IMG/VR virus record: IMGVR_UViG_3300047564_000504
Span: 1-21,938 of that record
DNA from: a virus
Strand: one strand, 5' to 3'
DNA length: 21,938 nucleotides
In this document: in pieces, positions 1 to 8,181 of the stretch
Position numbering within the stretch: the first letter of the stretch is position 1
Layout of the letters: every line of letters begins with the position of its first letter
Notes under the pieces: model-generated
What the model saw: only the letters and a program-made list of their open reading frames with translations
Databases searched by the model: none
Told to the model about the DNA's origin: nothing
Program-made: the position numbers and the translations under genes

Positions 1-347
1 TGCAATCATTCCAAACCTATGGGACAGCCTTACAAAAGCAATGCAAGATGATTCGTTACCACATCCAAAGCGATGGAACGCCATCAGTTTTTGGTGACGT
101 TAATGTGGATTACAACCTTGCAGATGAGGCCGCACAGCTTAACTTTTCCATAAGCAATTATGGTGTCTGGGACACAGGTTTGTGGGATTCTGCCATTTGG
201 GGGTCAGGTTTAGTGCCAATTGCCAACTGGCAAGGTGCAACAAATATTGGTTATACCTTTGCGCCGTTGTTGAAAACAGCAACGCAAGGCATACAATTGC
301 AGTGGGTCGCAACCGACTTGGTATTCGAGGCTGGTGGTGTGCTTTGA
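1..347 (+). CDS. C-terminus of a phage virion protein (5' end outside window)
   Basis: The reading frame is open from the left edge (first full codon at position 3) to TGA at 345-347, so this is the last ~114 residues of a longer gene; an internal ATG at 48 is unlikely to be the start. The tail is rich in Trp, Gly and Asp, with the spaced motif GVWDTGLWDSAIWGSG, then NWQGATNIGYTFAPLLKTA and a closing VATDLVFEAGGVL. Such Trp/Gly beta-strand endings are seen in tail or packaged-DNA-stabilisation proteins of short-tailed phages. It lies directly upstream of internal virion and tail fibre genes, which fits a head-tail joining or tail role. The exact family is inferred; that it is a structural protein is fairly safe. 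Confidence 0.6.
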   Translation, partial: QSFQTYGTALQKQCKMIRYHIQSDGTPSVFGDVNVDYNLADEAAQLNFSISNYGVWDTGLWDSAIWGSGLVPIANWQGATNIGYTFAPLLKTATQGIQLQWVATDLVFEAGGVL

Positions 348-780
348 GATAACTTCCGATCATTCGGCTGGTCATTGGACTGCTGAAAAGATTGAGGGTG
401 GTTATCACGAAGCAAGAAGCCGGTCTATCGGATTGAAAAAAAACGGCGAGTTTGTTGCCGGTGTGATTTACGAGAATTGGAATAGGCGATCAATCACTTG
501 CCATATTGCCATTTCTGGTCGGTTGACACCGAAGTACTTGGCGGTGATTTTTGACTATCCTTTTGTGGTTTGCGATGTCAAAAAAATTATCGTTCCAGTA
601 GATGCAACAAATTCAAAAAGTGTCACTTTGGTAGAAAAAATGGGTTTCACAGAGGAAGCCCGAATCAAAGACGGCATGGCTGATGGGGATTTGATCCTGT
701 ACACATTGGCAAAGAAAGATTGCAAATATTTGGGGGAACGATATGGGAAAAAAAGCACCAGCACCGCCACCAGCACCTGA
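334..780 (+). CDS. GNAT-like N-acetyltransferase, reduced
   Basis: The 148-residue protein begins with two consecutive GTG codons (334 and 337) and overlaps the upstream gene by 14 nt. Its C-terminal half has the GNAT pattern: a beta strand (KKIIVPVDATN), the helix segment NSKSVTLVEKMGF, and a final beta hairpin (GDLILYTLAKK). The usual acetyl-CoA loop Q/R-x-x-G-x-G/A is not evident, so catalysis is uncertain. GNAT-like proteins of this size are common among late genes of environmental phages, often near tail genes, and may modify a virion or host protein; the substrate is unknown. The last 38 nt also encode the start of the next gene, so the Ser/Thr-rich tail (KKSTSTATST) is probably dictated by that overlap. 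Confidence 0.65.
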   Translation: MVCFEITSDHSAGHWTAEKIEGGYHEARSRSIGLKKNGEFVAGVIYENWNRRSITCHIAISGRLTPKYLAVIFDYPFVVCDVKKIIVPVDATNSKSVTLVEKMGFTEEARIKDGMADGDLILYTLAKKDCKYLGERYGKKSTSTATST

Positions 781-1825
781 TTACAGGGGCGCGGCGATTG
801 AGCAAGGCGCGGCTAATTTAGAGTCTGCAAGGGCTACGGCTCGGTTATCCAATCCCAATACTTACACGCCTTACGGTACTCAGTTAGTAAGTTATGACGG
901 CGATATTCCTACTATTCGCCAAACCCTTACACCTACCGCACAAAAGACTTTAGAGGCTCAGCAAGGCGTTGAATTGTCATTGGCTAACCTTGGCGCTAAG
1001 GGCGCGAATACAGCCTCTGGTGTGCTTGATAAGCCGTTCAGTTTTGGTGGCCCTGATGTTCAAACCTCATTAGATTTAAGCAATGTGGCAAAGATGCCGG
1101 TCAATGCTGGCATGACAGGCCAAGAGGCCATCATGTCGCGCTTAGAGCCGTCTTTGGCAAGACAACGCACAAGTACAGAAACGCAATTGATCAATCAAGG
1201 ATTACGACCAGGCTCAGAAGCGTACAACAACGCAATTAACCTACTTGGTCAGCAAGAGACAGATGCTAGAACCCAAGCGGTTTTACAAGGTCTTAACCTT
1301 GATATTGGCGCAAATCAACAAGGGTTTGGTCAAGCGTTGGAAGCGGGCAAGTTTGGCAATACTGCTCAACAACAAGCATTGGCTGAAGCCATTCAATTAC
1401 GTCAATTGCCATTGAATGAAATCACGGCATTGATGTCTGGCTCGCAGATTCAGAATCCGCAGTTTGGTGCTTATTCTGGTGCTACGGTGCAAGCCGCACC
1501 AATATTTGCGGGTACACAAGCCCAAGGGCAGTACGACATGACCAAGTATGCCCAAGATGTTTCCCAAGCCAATGCAGCAACCGCAGGGCTGTATTCGTTG
1601 GGTGGCGCGGCTTTGGGTGCGCCTAAAGGCACGTTTTCTGACCGCAGATTGAAATCAAACATTGTCAGGCTTGGTACTCACCCCATTGGCATTGGAATTT
1701 ACGAATACGACATATTTGGCGGTCGCCAGATTGGTGTGATGGCTCAAGAGCTGATGGAAGTTATGCCAGATGCGGTGCAAGAGCACCCAAGCGGATATTT
1801 GATGGTTGATTATGGGAGACTTTGA
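743..1825 (+). CDS. Virion protein with truncated C-terminal S74 (intramolecular chaperone) domain
   Basis: This 360-residue protein starts at ATG 743, behind a GGGGGAA Shine-Dalgarno (SD) site. Residues 1-15 (MGKKAPAPPPAPDY) form a basic/proline leader. The body to about residue 290 is Gln/Ala/Leu-rich and mostly helical, as in internal or ejection proteins. Residues 299-304 read SDRRLK, the peptidase S74 self-cleavage motif with the Ser/Lys dyad five residues apart, followed by IGVMAQELMEVMPDAV and a terminal YLMVDYGRL. The gene stops exactly where the long C-terminal helix of ordinary S74 domains would begin, so only the first ~62 residues of the domain are present. In tail spikes and fibres this domain drives trimer folding and is then cleaved off. 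Whether this short form cuts itself is unknown. Confidence 0.75.
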   Translation: MGKKAPAPPPAPDYRGAAIEQGAANLESARATARLSNPNTYTPYGTQLVSYDGDIPTIRQTLTPTAQKTLEAQQGVELSLANLGAKGANTASGVLDKPFSFGGPDVQTSLDLSNVAKMPVNAGMTGQEAIMSRLEPSLARQRTSTETQLINQGLRPGSEAYNNAINLLGQQETDARTQAVLQGLNLDIGANQQGFGQALEAGKFGNTAQQQALAEAIQLRQLPLNEITALMSGSQIQNPQFGAYSGATVQAAPIFAGTQAQGQYDMTKYAQDVSQANAATAGLYSLGGAALGAPKGTFSDRRLKSNIVRLGTHPIGIGIYEYDIFGGRQIGVMAQELMEVMPDAVQEHPSGYLMVDYGRL

Positions 1826-3033
1826 TGGCAGCAATTAATTTAAGCCCTTTAACCGCCGAACAAGAATCGCTTGACCGCCGCCGCAAGATGGCAGAGGCAA
1901 TGCAACAGCAAGCGATTTTGCCCATTGAGATGCCTACCGTGCCAGGCGCAAAGGTTAGCCCATACCAAGGTTTGGCAAAGCTATTGCAAGGCTATATTGC
2001 TGGCAAAAATCTTGAAAGAGCCGAGGAAGAAAAGAAACAATATGAAACCGACTATATGTCTGACATAGGCTTTCTTTTACGCAATGCTGGTAAGACTGAC
2101 ACCATACAAGGCGATGTAATTACGCCCGCCAAAGAAGCTGTCATGCAACCTCCTATGCCTATTCAAGAAAATGTGGATCAGGTACAAGCCTTAACTGATT
2201 TAACTTTTCCTGACCCAACAAATGCCGCTAGAGCTGCAATTGGCCTAAATTTAATGCGTCCAGAAGACAAGCAAAGAATTCAAAATTTGCCTGTGATGTC
2301 AGAAGAAAAAATGATTGAGCCTGCTGTGGCTGAGGTAAGAGCGCCAAGCCGACAAGTTCCATTGTTGTCGCCTGATTTACTAAGCCCTGAGAACGCACAG
2401 CGTTACATCAAGACTAGCGCAGGAAAAACAGCATTGGCGCAATATTTGTTGCAACAGCAAGCACAGCAACAAGCGGCGGCACAAAAAGCCGCAGAACAAG
2501 CGCAAGAATTTAGAGTTGTTGCGCCTGGCGGCACTGTTTTGCAAGGCAACAAACCTGTATTTACTGCGCCAAAAGATTCGCCTGTTCGTGAGGTCAAAAC
2601 CATTGATGCAAATGGAATGCCTGTAACTAAGTACATTCCAGAAAATGTGCTTTTGACAATGGGTGCAATACCTGATCAATTCAAAGGTTTTGCGTCTGAC
2701 TTAATCATGTCTAAGTATTTGCCGCCTGCAATTATGAATGACCCGCAATTGCTTAACTTGGTTGGCTCACAATTGAATAAAGCCGCTGGTCAGGTTACCC
2801 CACAAGATGTTTCCAACTATATGTTGAGAGTGGCAGAAACCCGAGCCAAACTTGGCTATGAGGGCATTCCATTTAATGAGCCTGCTGGTTTGACTGCCGC
2901 ACCCAATCCTTTGGTCAAGCCTACTCAAAAAACCACTACCCGAGCTGAAATTGCAGATGCCGCAAAAAAATCCGGAAAGACAATTGAGCAGGTTACACAA
3001 GATGCAATAGCGAAAGGCTACAAGGTGCAATGA
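1825..3033 (+). CDS. Putative internal virion/ejection protein, 402 aa
   Basis: ATG at 1825 is preferred over the in-frame TTG at 1822: it overlaps the preceding stop as TGATG, and GGGAGA ends 5 nt upstream. The protein has no recognised domain. The N-terminus (LTAEQESLDRRRKMAEAMQQ) looks helical, a short helix-rich stretch (YQGLAKLLQGYIAGKNLERA) follows, residues ~205-230 are Gln/Ala-rich coiled coil, and the C-terminus (ADAAKKSGKTIEQVTQDAI) resembles a small helix-turn-helix or peptidoglycan-hydrolase linker. Its composition and its place between the S74-bearing protein and two similar genes fit a protein stored in the head and injected with DNA. No function is proven. Confidence 0.6.
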   Translation: MAAINLSPLTAEQESLDRRRKMAEAMQQQAILPIEMPTVPGAKVSPYQGLAKLLQGYIAGKNLERAEEEKKQYETDYMSDIGFLLRNAGKTDTIQGDVITPAKEAVMQPPMPIQENVDQVQALTDLTFPDPTNAARAAIGLNLMRPEDKQRIQNLPVMSEEKMIEPAVAEVRAPSRQVPLLSPDLLSPENAQRYIKTSAGKTALAQYLLQQQAQQQAAAQKAAEQAQEFRVVAPGGTVLQGNKPVFTAPKDSPVREVKTIDANGMPVTKYIPENVLLTMGAIPDQFKGFASDLIMSKYLPPAIMNDPQLLNLVGSQLNKAAGQVTPQDVSNYMLRVAETRAKLGYEGIPFNEPAGLTAAPNPLVKPTQKTTTRAEIADAAKKSGKTIEQVTQDAIAKGYKVQ

Positions 3034-3833
3034 TGGGATTATTTGACGATCTTTATGGAACAACTGAGGTAGCGCCTCAACCTGCAAAATCTAAGGCAAA
3101 AATTAATCCTGCTTTGGTTAACGCATTAACGCCACCTGCCGCAATGCCTGTTCAAGCAGATCCGTCTACTGCGCCAGCAAATGTTTTGCCTGTTTCACCT
3201 GTTGGTCAAATGTCGCCTAAAGATCAGGCGGCTTTTAATCTAGCGCAAAAAAACCGATTGGCAGCAGAGGCTTTAAAAAGAGAAGAAGAACAACGCAAAG
3301 AAGCAAACCCAATGGGGTCAATAACTGAGGGAGAGCGCAAAGCTAGTACCTTACTGACAAGAATGCAATCTTCCACAAAACAATTGCAAGACGTTTTAAC
3401 AAAATATCCTGATGCTGCAAAACCAGAATATTTGTCAAGTCTTGTGCAAGGTTTTAGTGAGCCTGCTGCTAACTTGATAAGGTCAACGCCTCGCCAACAA
3501 ATAGAAACGGCACAAAAAGATATTGTGGATGCGTTTTTGACAGCTTCTACTGGCGCTACATATACACCAATTCAATTTAAAGAATTTAAAGAATTTCTTT
3601 TTCCGCAAATTGGTGATGATGCACCAACTATAAAAGACAAAGAAAGCCGGTTAAAAACTGCAATCGAAGCAGTAAGACTACAAGCCGGTCGAGCCGCCAA
3701 ACTTGTACCAGAAACCAAAGCAGGCAACAACCCGCCAACAGGTGCACCGCCTGAAGCCAAGCAAGCGCCAGATGGCAAATGGTACTCGCCTGATCCAGCA
3801 AGAAAAGGCAAATACTTACAGTGGGGAGATTGA
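3033..3833 (+). CDS. Putative internal virion protein, 266 aa
   Basis: Two adjacent ATGs exist (3030 and 3033). The second sits 5 nt after AAGGTG and forms a TGATG overlap with the previous stop, so it is favoured. The protein starts MGLFDDLYGT, has a Pro/Ala-rich region to about residue 65, a charged helical segment (AEALKREEEQRKEA), and a central helical domain (residues ~95-215). It closes with APDGKWYSPDPARKGKYLQW, a short Trp/Tyr-rich tail seen on several phage internal proteins. It shares its helical, Ala/Gln-rich style with both neighbours, which suggests a set of co-injected or core proteins. No enzymatic motif was seen. Confidence 0.6.
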   Translation: MGLFDDLYGTTEVAPQPAKSKAKINPALVNALTPPAAMPVQADPSTAPANVLPVSPVGQMSPKDQAAFNLAQKNRLAAEALKREEEQRKEANPMGSITEGERKASTLLTRMQSSTKQLQDVLTKYPDAAKPEYLSSLVQGFSEPAANLIRSTPRQQIETAQKDIVDAFLTASTGATYTPIQFKEFKEFLFPQIGDDAPTIKDKESRLKTAIEAVRLQAGRAAKLVPETKAGNNPPTGAPPEAKQAPDGKWYSPDPARKGKYLQWGD

Positions 3834-3834
3834 G

Positions 3835-5475
3835 ATGGCTGGAAAACCTGTTGATTTTGACCCATTTGCGCCTCAACCAAAAGCGGTTGAGTTTGATCCA
3901 TTTGCGCCTAAAAAGCGGTCTTGGAAAGATGTTGCTGGCGAAGCGTTCACTAATATTCCTCAAAGCGCCGCTGCATTAGCAACCAATCTTTATGACGTAG
4001 TTACAGACCCCATTCAAGCCGTAAGAGGCGCGGGCGAACTAATAGTAGGTGGTACACAAAAATTGATGGGTGATCCTTTGTTTCAAATTCCTGCTTTGCG
4101 TGAAGCAGAGCAAAATGTGCAACAAAGGGGTAAAGCTGCATTACAGGCGGGCAAAGAATTTGTCGGTCAACGATATGGTGGTGAAGAACAATTAAAAGGC
4201 ACACTTGCAACAGACCCTGTGGGCGCTGCGGCTGATCTATCGTTGTTGTTTACTGGTGGCGCTGGCTTGGCATCAAAAACGCCTATGCTGTCAAAAGCTG
4301 CACCAACATTAAGAACGGCGGCTGAATACACAAATCCATTGAATGCGGTTACAAAACCCATTGCCTCAATGATTAGCCCAAAGGTTGCACCAGAAGTCAA
4401 AACATTAATGAATGAGGGCGTTACACCAACTACAGGACAAATCTTAGGTGGTGGGTTTCAACGGCTTGAGGAAGGTTTATCTAGTGTGCCGTTAGTTGGA
4501 GACTTTATTAAAAACGCCCAACTTAGAGCTGTAGAAGATTTGAACAAAGCGGCATTTAATCGGGCTTTAAAACCAATTGGCAAAGAATTGCCAAAAGATG
4601 TTACAGGGCGCGAGGCAGTGCAATTTGCAGATGATGCATTGGGTAGTGCTTATCAAAAATTACTGCCAAAAATGACAGTAAAAGCAGATAAAACATTTAG
4701 CACAGAATTATCAAATTTAAAGCAAGCAGTAGATTCTGGGGCAATGAATCAAACAACCAAAGACTTTTTTAATAAATGGATTGACGACAATGTCTCCAAC
4801 AAATTTCAAGGTCAAGGCGCAATTACTGGTGAAACTTTAAAGGGTATACAAGAAAATTTCCGTGTAAAAATTAATGAATTGTCTGCATCTACCCTAAATG
4901 ACGAAAGAGTTATTGCTAGCGCATTAAAAGAAGCACAAGATCAATTTAGGCAATTAGTCACTCGATCTAACCCTAACTATGCAAAAGAATTAAATGCAAT
5001 TAATACAGGATATGCTAACTTTAAACGTGTTCAAAATGCCGCTGGTAAGGTAGGGGCAGAAGAAGGTGTTTTTTCACCAGCTCAATTGCAAAATGCAGTT
5101 AGAGCTATGGACAAAAGCAAAGACAAGGCAAGATTTGCTGAAGGCAAGGCTTTAATGCAAGATTTGTCTGAATCTGGCAAAACTGTTTTAGGCAGTAAAG
5201 TTCCTGATTCTGGAACGCCTTACCGAACAATGGCTGCAATATTGGCATCTGGAGGCGCAGGTTTGTCGGGATACCCTGGCATTGCAGCGGGATTGGCGGC
5301 TAGTCCAGTAATGTATTCAGCGGGAGGTCAAAAAATGATGGCGGCATTATTGGCAAAAAGACCGGCTGGAGCGCAGAATTTTGCAGAACAAGTGAGGAAT
5401 AATCAACAAGCGCGAATTGCGGCTTTGTTGGGAGCGCAAACCTCTCCTTACACACTTATCGGAGATCAACAATGA
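3835..5475 (+). CDS. Putative ejection/internal virion protein with DPFAP repeats, 546 aa
   Basis: The frame is open upstream to 3703, but ATG 3835 lies one base after the previous stop with GGGGAG about 6 nt before it, and the protein then starts with a clean duplicated motif: VDFDPFAP at residue ~5 and VEFDPFAP at ~18. The middle is long and helical. Two Gly/Ala-rich hydrophobic patches (DLSLLFTGGAGLASK near residue 135, and IAAGLAASPVMYSAGG near residue 485) could contact membrane. That combination suits an injected protein that helps DNA cross the envelope. No lysozyme or transglycosylase motif was seen. Duplicated DPFAP elements may serve as binding tags for another virion protein; this is inference. 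Confidence 0.6.
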   Translation: MAGKPVDFDPFAPQPKAVEFDPFAPKKRSWKDVAGEAFTNIPQSAAALATNLYDVVTDPIQAVRGAGELIVGGTQKLMGDPLFQIPALREAEQNVQQRGKAALQAGKEFVGQRYGGEEQLKGTLATDPVGAAADLSLLFTGGAGLASKTPMLSKAAPTLRTAAEYTNPLNAVTKPIASMISPKVAPEVKTLMNEGVTPTTGQILGGGFQRLEEGLSSVPLVGDFIKNAQLRAVEDLNKAAFNRALKPIGKELPKDVTGREAVQFADDALGSAYQKLLPKMTVKADKTFSTELSNLKQAVDSGAMNQTTKDFFNKWIDDNVSNKFQGQGAITGETLKGIQENFRVKINELSASTLNDERVIASALKEAQDQFRQLVTRSNPNYAKELNAINTGYANFKRVQNAAGKVGAEEGVFSPAQLQNAVRAMDKSKDKARFAEGKALMQDLSESGKTVLGSKVPDSGTPYRTMAAILASGGAGLSGYPGIAAGLAASPVMYSAGGQKMMAALLAKRPAGAQNFAEQVRNNQQARIAALLGAQTSPYTLIGDQQ

Positions 5476-7103
5476 GTTACAACGGCAGCGGAACATTCCA
5501 AATAAACACATCTGGGCAACCAGTAGTCGCAGGCACGGTCATATCCTCGACCGCCTTTAACGCCCTTACAGCGGACTTGGCAACAGGTCTGTCCACGGCT
5601 ATTACAAAGGACGGTCAGACCACGACAACGGCTCGCATACCTTTTGCGGCGGGTATTAACTCAAGCCTAACCACAGACTCATCTAGCACCACCACAGGGT
5701 CAATTATTACGGCTGGCGGTGTGGGTATAGTCAAGAATCTTTATGTTGGCGCAAATACCAATATAGCGGGTACTCTTGGCGTTACCGGCGTTGCAACATT
5801 CAGCGCTGCGCCCATTTACTCTAGCTTGACTGCTTCAAGCGCGGTAGCCACAGATGCGTCTAAAGCACTTGTCAGTGTCACTAACACAGGCACAGGCAAC
5901 AACGTGCTTGCTGCTTCCCCGACCTTAACAGGAACGGTAGCAGGCGCAAGTTTGTCTTTGAGTTCTTTAACTTCTGGTCGCGTTGCTTACGCCACTACAA
6001 GCGGATTGATAACTGACTCTGCTAATTTGACGTTTAACGGCACAACCTTAACAACTGCAAATGACGCATCTATTTCTGGCCTCACAGTAGGCAAAGGTGG
6101 TAGTGCTGTTGCTTCTAATACGGCTGTAGGTTCTGGTGCATTGTCGGCTAATACATCAGGGGCTGGAAATGCGGCTCTTGGTTCAAACGCTTTAAACGCC
6201 AATACAACTGGCGGTGGAAATTCTGCATTTGGTCAAAGTTCTTTGTTGTCAAATACTACAGGTAACTCAAACACCGCCTATGGAAACGCATCATTACCAT
6301 TTAACACAACTGGTGGGTTTAATGTAGCAGTAGGACAAAATTCTCTCTTTGCCAATACCACAGCATCATCTAATACAGCAATAGGGTATCAGGCTTTAGG
6401 AGCTACGACTACTTCTGGTGATAACACTGGTGTTGGTTCGCAAGCTATGGCAACCAATACAACTGGTAACAGCAATACAGCAATGGGTGTTGTGGCTCTT
6501 CTTAATAATACAACTGGCAGTAACAATACGGTTGTGGGTAAGGGGGCTGGCGGAAGCATAACCACAGGTTCAAACAATGTTTTATTGGGAATATCTTCTG
6601 GTAATACAGGTGCAACCGCACTAACAACAGGCTCTCAAAATATTCATGTTGGTGCGTCTACTATTTCTTCTTCAAGTTCTGTGGATTATGAACACATAAT
6701 TGGTTTTAATTTGACGGGAAAGGGAACGGCCACTGTTTTTATTGGGAACGGCCCCTGTTACCAAAGCAACAACGGAGCAACATGGGCTGTCGTTTCCGAC
6801 AGACGCTTAAAGAAAAACATTGTTGACAACAACATTGGCTTGGACATCATCAACCAAATCCAAGTGCGGAACTTTGAGTACCGTTTACCAGAAGAAATTA
6901 CTGATGTACCACAAAACCAAGCCATTGCAAAAACTGGAATTCAGTTTGGTGTTATTGCTCAAGAACTTCATCAGGTTGCCCCAGATTGCGTCAAGACAGA
7001 ATCAACAGGAGTAATGACTGTGAATACAGATAACCTGACTTGGTACTTGGTCAACGCAATTAAAGAACTCAAAGCTGAAATTGACGCACTTAAAGGGGCA
7101 TGA
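5472..7103 (+). CDS. Tail fibre/spike with repeat shaft and S74 chaperone
   Basis: The 543-residue protein starts at ATG 5472 (ATGA overlap; GGAG in the SD position). Residues 1-60 (SYNGSGTFQINTSGQPVVAG onward) are a typical phage fibre attachment head. Residues 60-215 are Ser/Thr/Gly-rich beta shaft. Residues 216-385 hold ten 17-residue repeats of the form N-T-A-x-G-x-x-A-L-x-x-N-T-T-G, like head repeats of trimeric adhesins. A receptor-facing segment (~386-440) follows. Residues 442-543 are a full S74 intramolecular chaperone: SDRRLK with Ser442/Lys447, FGVIAQELHQVAPD, and the C-terminal helix LTWYLVNAIKELKAEIDAL. The chaperone should trimerise the fibre and then cleave before Ser442. This is probably the host-recognition protein. 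Confidence 0.88.
   Translation: MSYNGSGTFQINTSGQPVVAGTVISSTAFNALTADLATGLSTAITKDGQTTTTARIPFAAGINSSLTTDSSSTTTGSIITAGGVGIVKNLYVGANTNIAGTLGVTGVATFSAAPIYSSLTASSAVATDASKALVSVTNTGTGNNVLAASPTLTGTVAGASLSLSSLTSGRVAYATTSGLITDSANLTFNGTTLTTANDASISGLTVGKGGSAVASNTAVGSGALSANTSGAGNAALGSNALNANTTGGGNSAFGQSSLLSNTTGNSNTAYGNASLPFNTTGGFNVAVGQNSLFANTTASSNTAIGYQALGATTTSGDNTGVGSQAMATNTTGNSNTAMGVVALLNNTTGSNNTVVGKGAGGSITTGSNNVLLGISSGNTGATALTTGSQNIHVGASTISSSSSVDYEHIIGFNLTGKGTATVFIGNGPCYQSNNGATWAVVSDRRLKKNIVDNNIGLDIINQIQVRNFEYRLPEEITDVPQNQAIAKTGIQFGVIAQELHQVAPDCVKTESTGVMTVNTDNLTWYLVNAIKELKAEIDALKGA
6117..6626 (+). repeat. Ten in-frame 51-bp repeats in the tail fibre gene
   Basis: Asn residues open each unit at 216, 233, 250, 267, 284, 301, 318, 335, 352 and 369, exactly 17 residues (51 bp) apart with no slippage. 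Consensus is NTAxGxxALxxNTTGxx. The third position of the motif and the loop residues vary between copies, so the array is old and under protein-level selection rather than freshly duplicated. Each unit is expected to be one rung of a beta-helical or beta-roll trimer shaft. Confidence 0.9.
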
Positions 7104-7105
7104 AC

Positions 7106-7321
7106 ATGGACATTGAAATCACAGCAGAACAAATCGCCAAGCACTACTCTGCCGCTATGGACAGCGTAAACCTTATCAATGGCGGTCAGCCGGAAAATAT
7201 GACTGATACTGATTGGGCAGATTGCGTGTCACGCAACAAAGAGCATTTGGTCATCATGCTTGCCAAGGATTTTTGGACAACAGAAGATTTGACTCCATTA
7301 CAACAGGCAGCAATGCAATGA
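7106..7321 (+). CDS. Small conserved phage protein after tail fibre (assembly/chaperone-like)
   Basis: ATG 7100 overlaps the fibre stop (ATGA), but AAAGGGG ends only 1 nt before it; the in-frame ATG at 7106 has the better 7-nt spacing and gives 71 residues. The protein is acidic, with a helix, a Gly-Gln-Pro turn and a closing DFWTTEDLTPLQQAAMQ. The pattern DWADCVSRNKEHLVIML, with Trp and Asn-Lys-Glu-His, is shared by many small proteins encoded just after tail fibres, some of which are called tail fibre assembly proteins. No catalytic motif is visible, and the role is inferred from position. Confidence 0.6.
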   Translation: MDIEITAEQIAKHYSAAMDSVNLINGGQPENMTDTDWADCVSRNKEHLVIMLAKDFWTTEDLTPLQQAAMQ

Positions 7322-7473
7322 CACCAATTGAAGCTCGGGTAGACACGCACGAGGCAGTGTGTGAGCTGCGCTACGAAAGCATAAACGCACGTTTAAAGCG
7401 CATCGAGCAGATATTGATAGGGTCATGTGCCGCCATCATTGGTATGTTGATGACGCTGGTTTTAAAGCTCTAG
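7318..7473 (+). CDS. XhlA/holin-like small membrane protein, 51 aa
   Basis: ATG 7318 overlaps the previous stop as ATGA. The protein has a charged helical N-terminus (VDTHEAVCELRYESINARLKR) and one C-terminal hydrophobic helix (LIGSCAAIIGMLMTLVLKL). This architecture, a soluble coiled coil followed by a TM segment at the end, matches haemolysin XhlA-type proteins that sit next to holins in phage lysis cassettes. It opens the lysis region here. Its TAG stop (7471-7473) is in the same frame as the next gene, only three codons before that gene's presumed start. Confidence 0.65.
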   Translation: MTPIEARVDTHEAVCELRYESINARLKRIEQILIGSCAAIIGMLMTLVLKL

Positions 7474-7482
7474 GAACGCGAA

Positions 7483-8181
7483 ATTGATCCGATCAGCATC
7501 TGTCTGCTTGCCGCTGGACTGGTCAAAAACATCCAAGCAGGGTGTGAGCTTTTTAAGCAGGCCAAAGAATCTTTTGTTGAAATCAAAAACACTGCTGATG
7601 AAGTTATTGCCATTGGCAAAGAGGTTCACGGCTTTTGGAATCAATTGCTTTCGTTCTTTGGCGCAAAACCAAAGCCAACCGTCACAGCAAAGCCTTTGGC
7701 AAAAAAGAAGTCAGCTTATGTTGCTGTTGATGAAACCCAAGTCAAAATTGATATTGTCAAAAACTTAACCGAATTTTTTAAGTTACAAGAACAATTAGCC
7801 GCGCACATCAGAGAGGAAGAAGAAAAAAGTCAAACTGTCTATGACCCAGATCAAAACTTGATGGAGTCAGCCCTCAAGCGCGTAATGGCGCAGCAAGAGA
7901 TGGATAGGTTGGTTGTGACAATCAGAGAGACTATGGTGTATCAGTCACCGCCAGAGATGGGCGCACTGTACTCAGAGGTCTTCAAGATGCGCGAAGTCAT
8001 ATCAGAGGAACAGGAAAAAGCTAGACTCAAAGAGGAGGCGAAGAAGAGGCAAGTAGCATGGCAACACAGGGAAGAGGAAAGAAACCTACAAGCAAAGCTC
8101 GCGGCAGTGGTGGCGACTTTTATATTCCTCCTTTACCTTTGGTTGTGGCTCCTGTTCGTAAGTCAGTGGGGGAAGAAATGA
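7483..8181 (+). CDS. Coiled-coil, C-terminally membrane-anchored protein; apparent ATT start
   Basis: The frame is open from just after TAG 7471-7473 to TGA 8179-8181. No ATG, GTG or TTG occurs before TTG 7645, yet codons from 7483 read as sensible protein (IDPISICLLAAGLVKNIQ, then a helical stretch to HGFWNQLLSFF). ATT at 7483 lies 7 nt after AGGA (7472-7475), so an AUU start is proposed, giving 232 residues. Residues ~85-190 are strongly charged coiled coil; residues ~205-225 (ATFIFLLYLWLWLLFV) form one TM helix ending in KK. The topology suggests a cytoplasmic coiled coil anchored in the inner membrane. It lies in the lysis region, but its function is unknown. Confidence 0.6.
   Translation: MDPISICLLAAGLVKNIQAGCELFKQAKESFVEIKNTADEVIAIGKEVHGFWNQLLSFFGAKPKPTVTAKPLAKKKSAYVAVDETQVKIDIVKNLTEFFKLQEQLAAHIREEEEKSQTVYDPDQNLMESALKRVMAQQEMDRLVVTIRETMVYQSPPEMGALYSEVFKMREVISEEQEKARLKEEAKKRQVAWQHREEERNLQAKLAAVVATFIFLLYLWLWLLFVSQWGKK

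Noticed and set aside
2380-2679. Minus-strand Cys-rich frames within the ejection-type gene at 1825-3033.
   Set aside because: Their Cys/Leu runs are the antisense of Gln/Ala-rich codons (CAA, GCA); no start signals.
3703-3834. N-terminal extension of the 546-residue protein from 3703.
   Set aside because: It lies inside the preceding gene and is Lys/Gln/Arg-rich; ATG 3835 has an ideal SD and starts the DPFAP repeat motif.
7484-7768. A frame starting with ATG 7484 in place of the ATT start gene.
   Set aside because: It gives a Ser/Lys/Leu-rich sequence without recognisable structure, while the 7483 frame continues into a clear coiled coil and TM helix.
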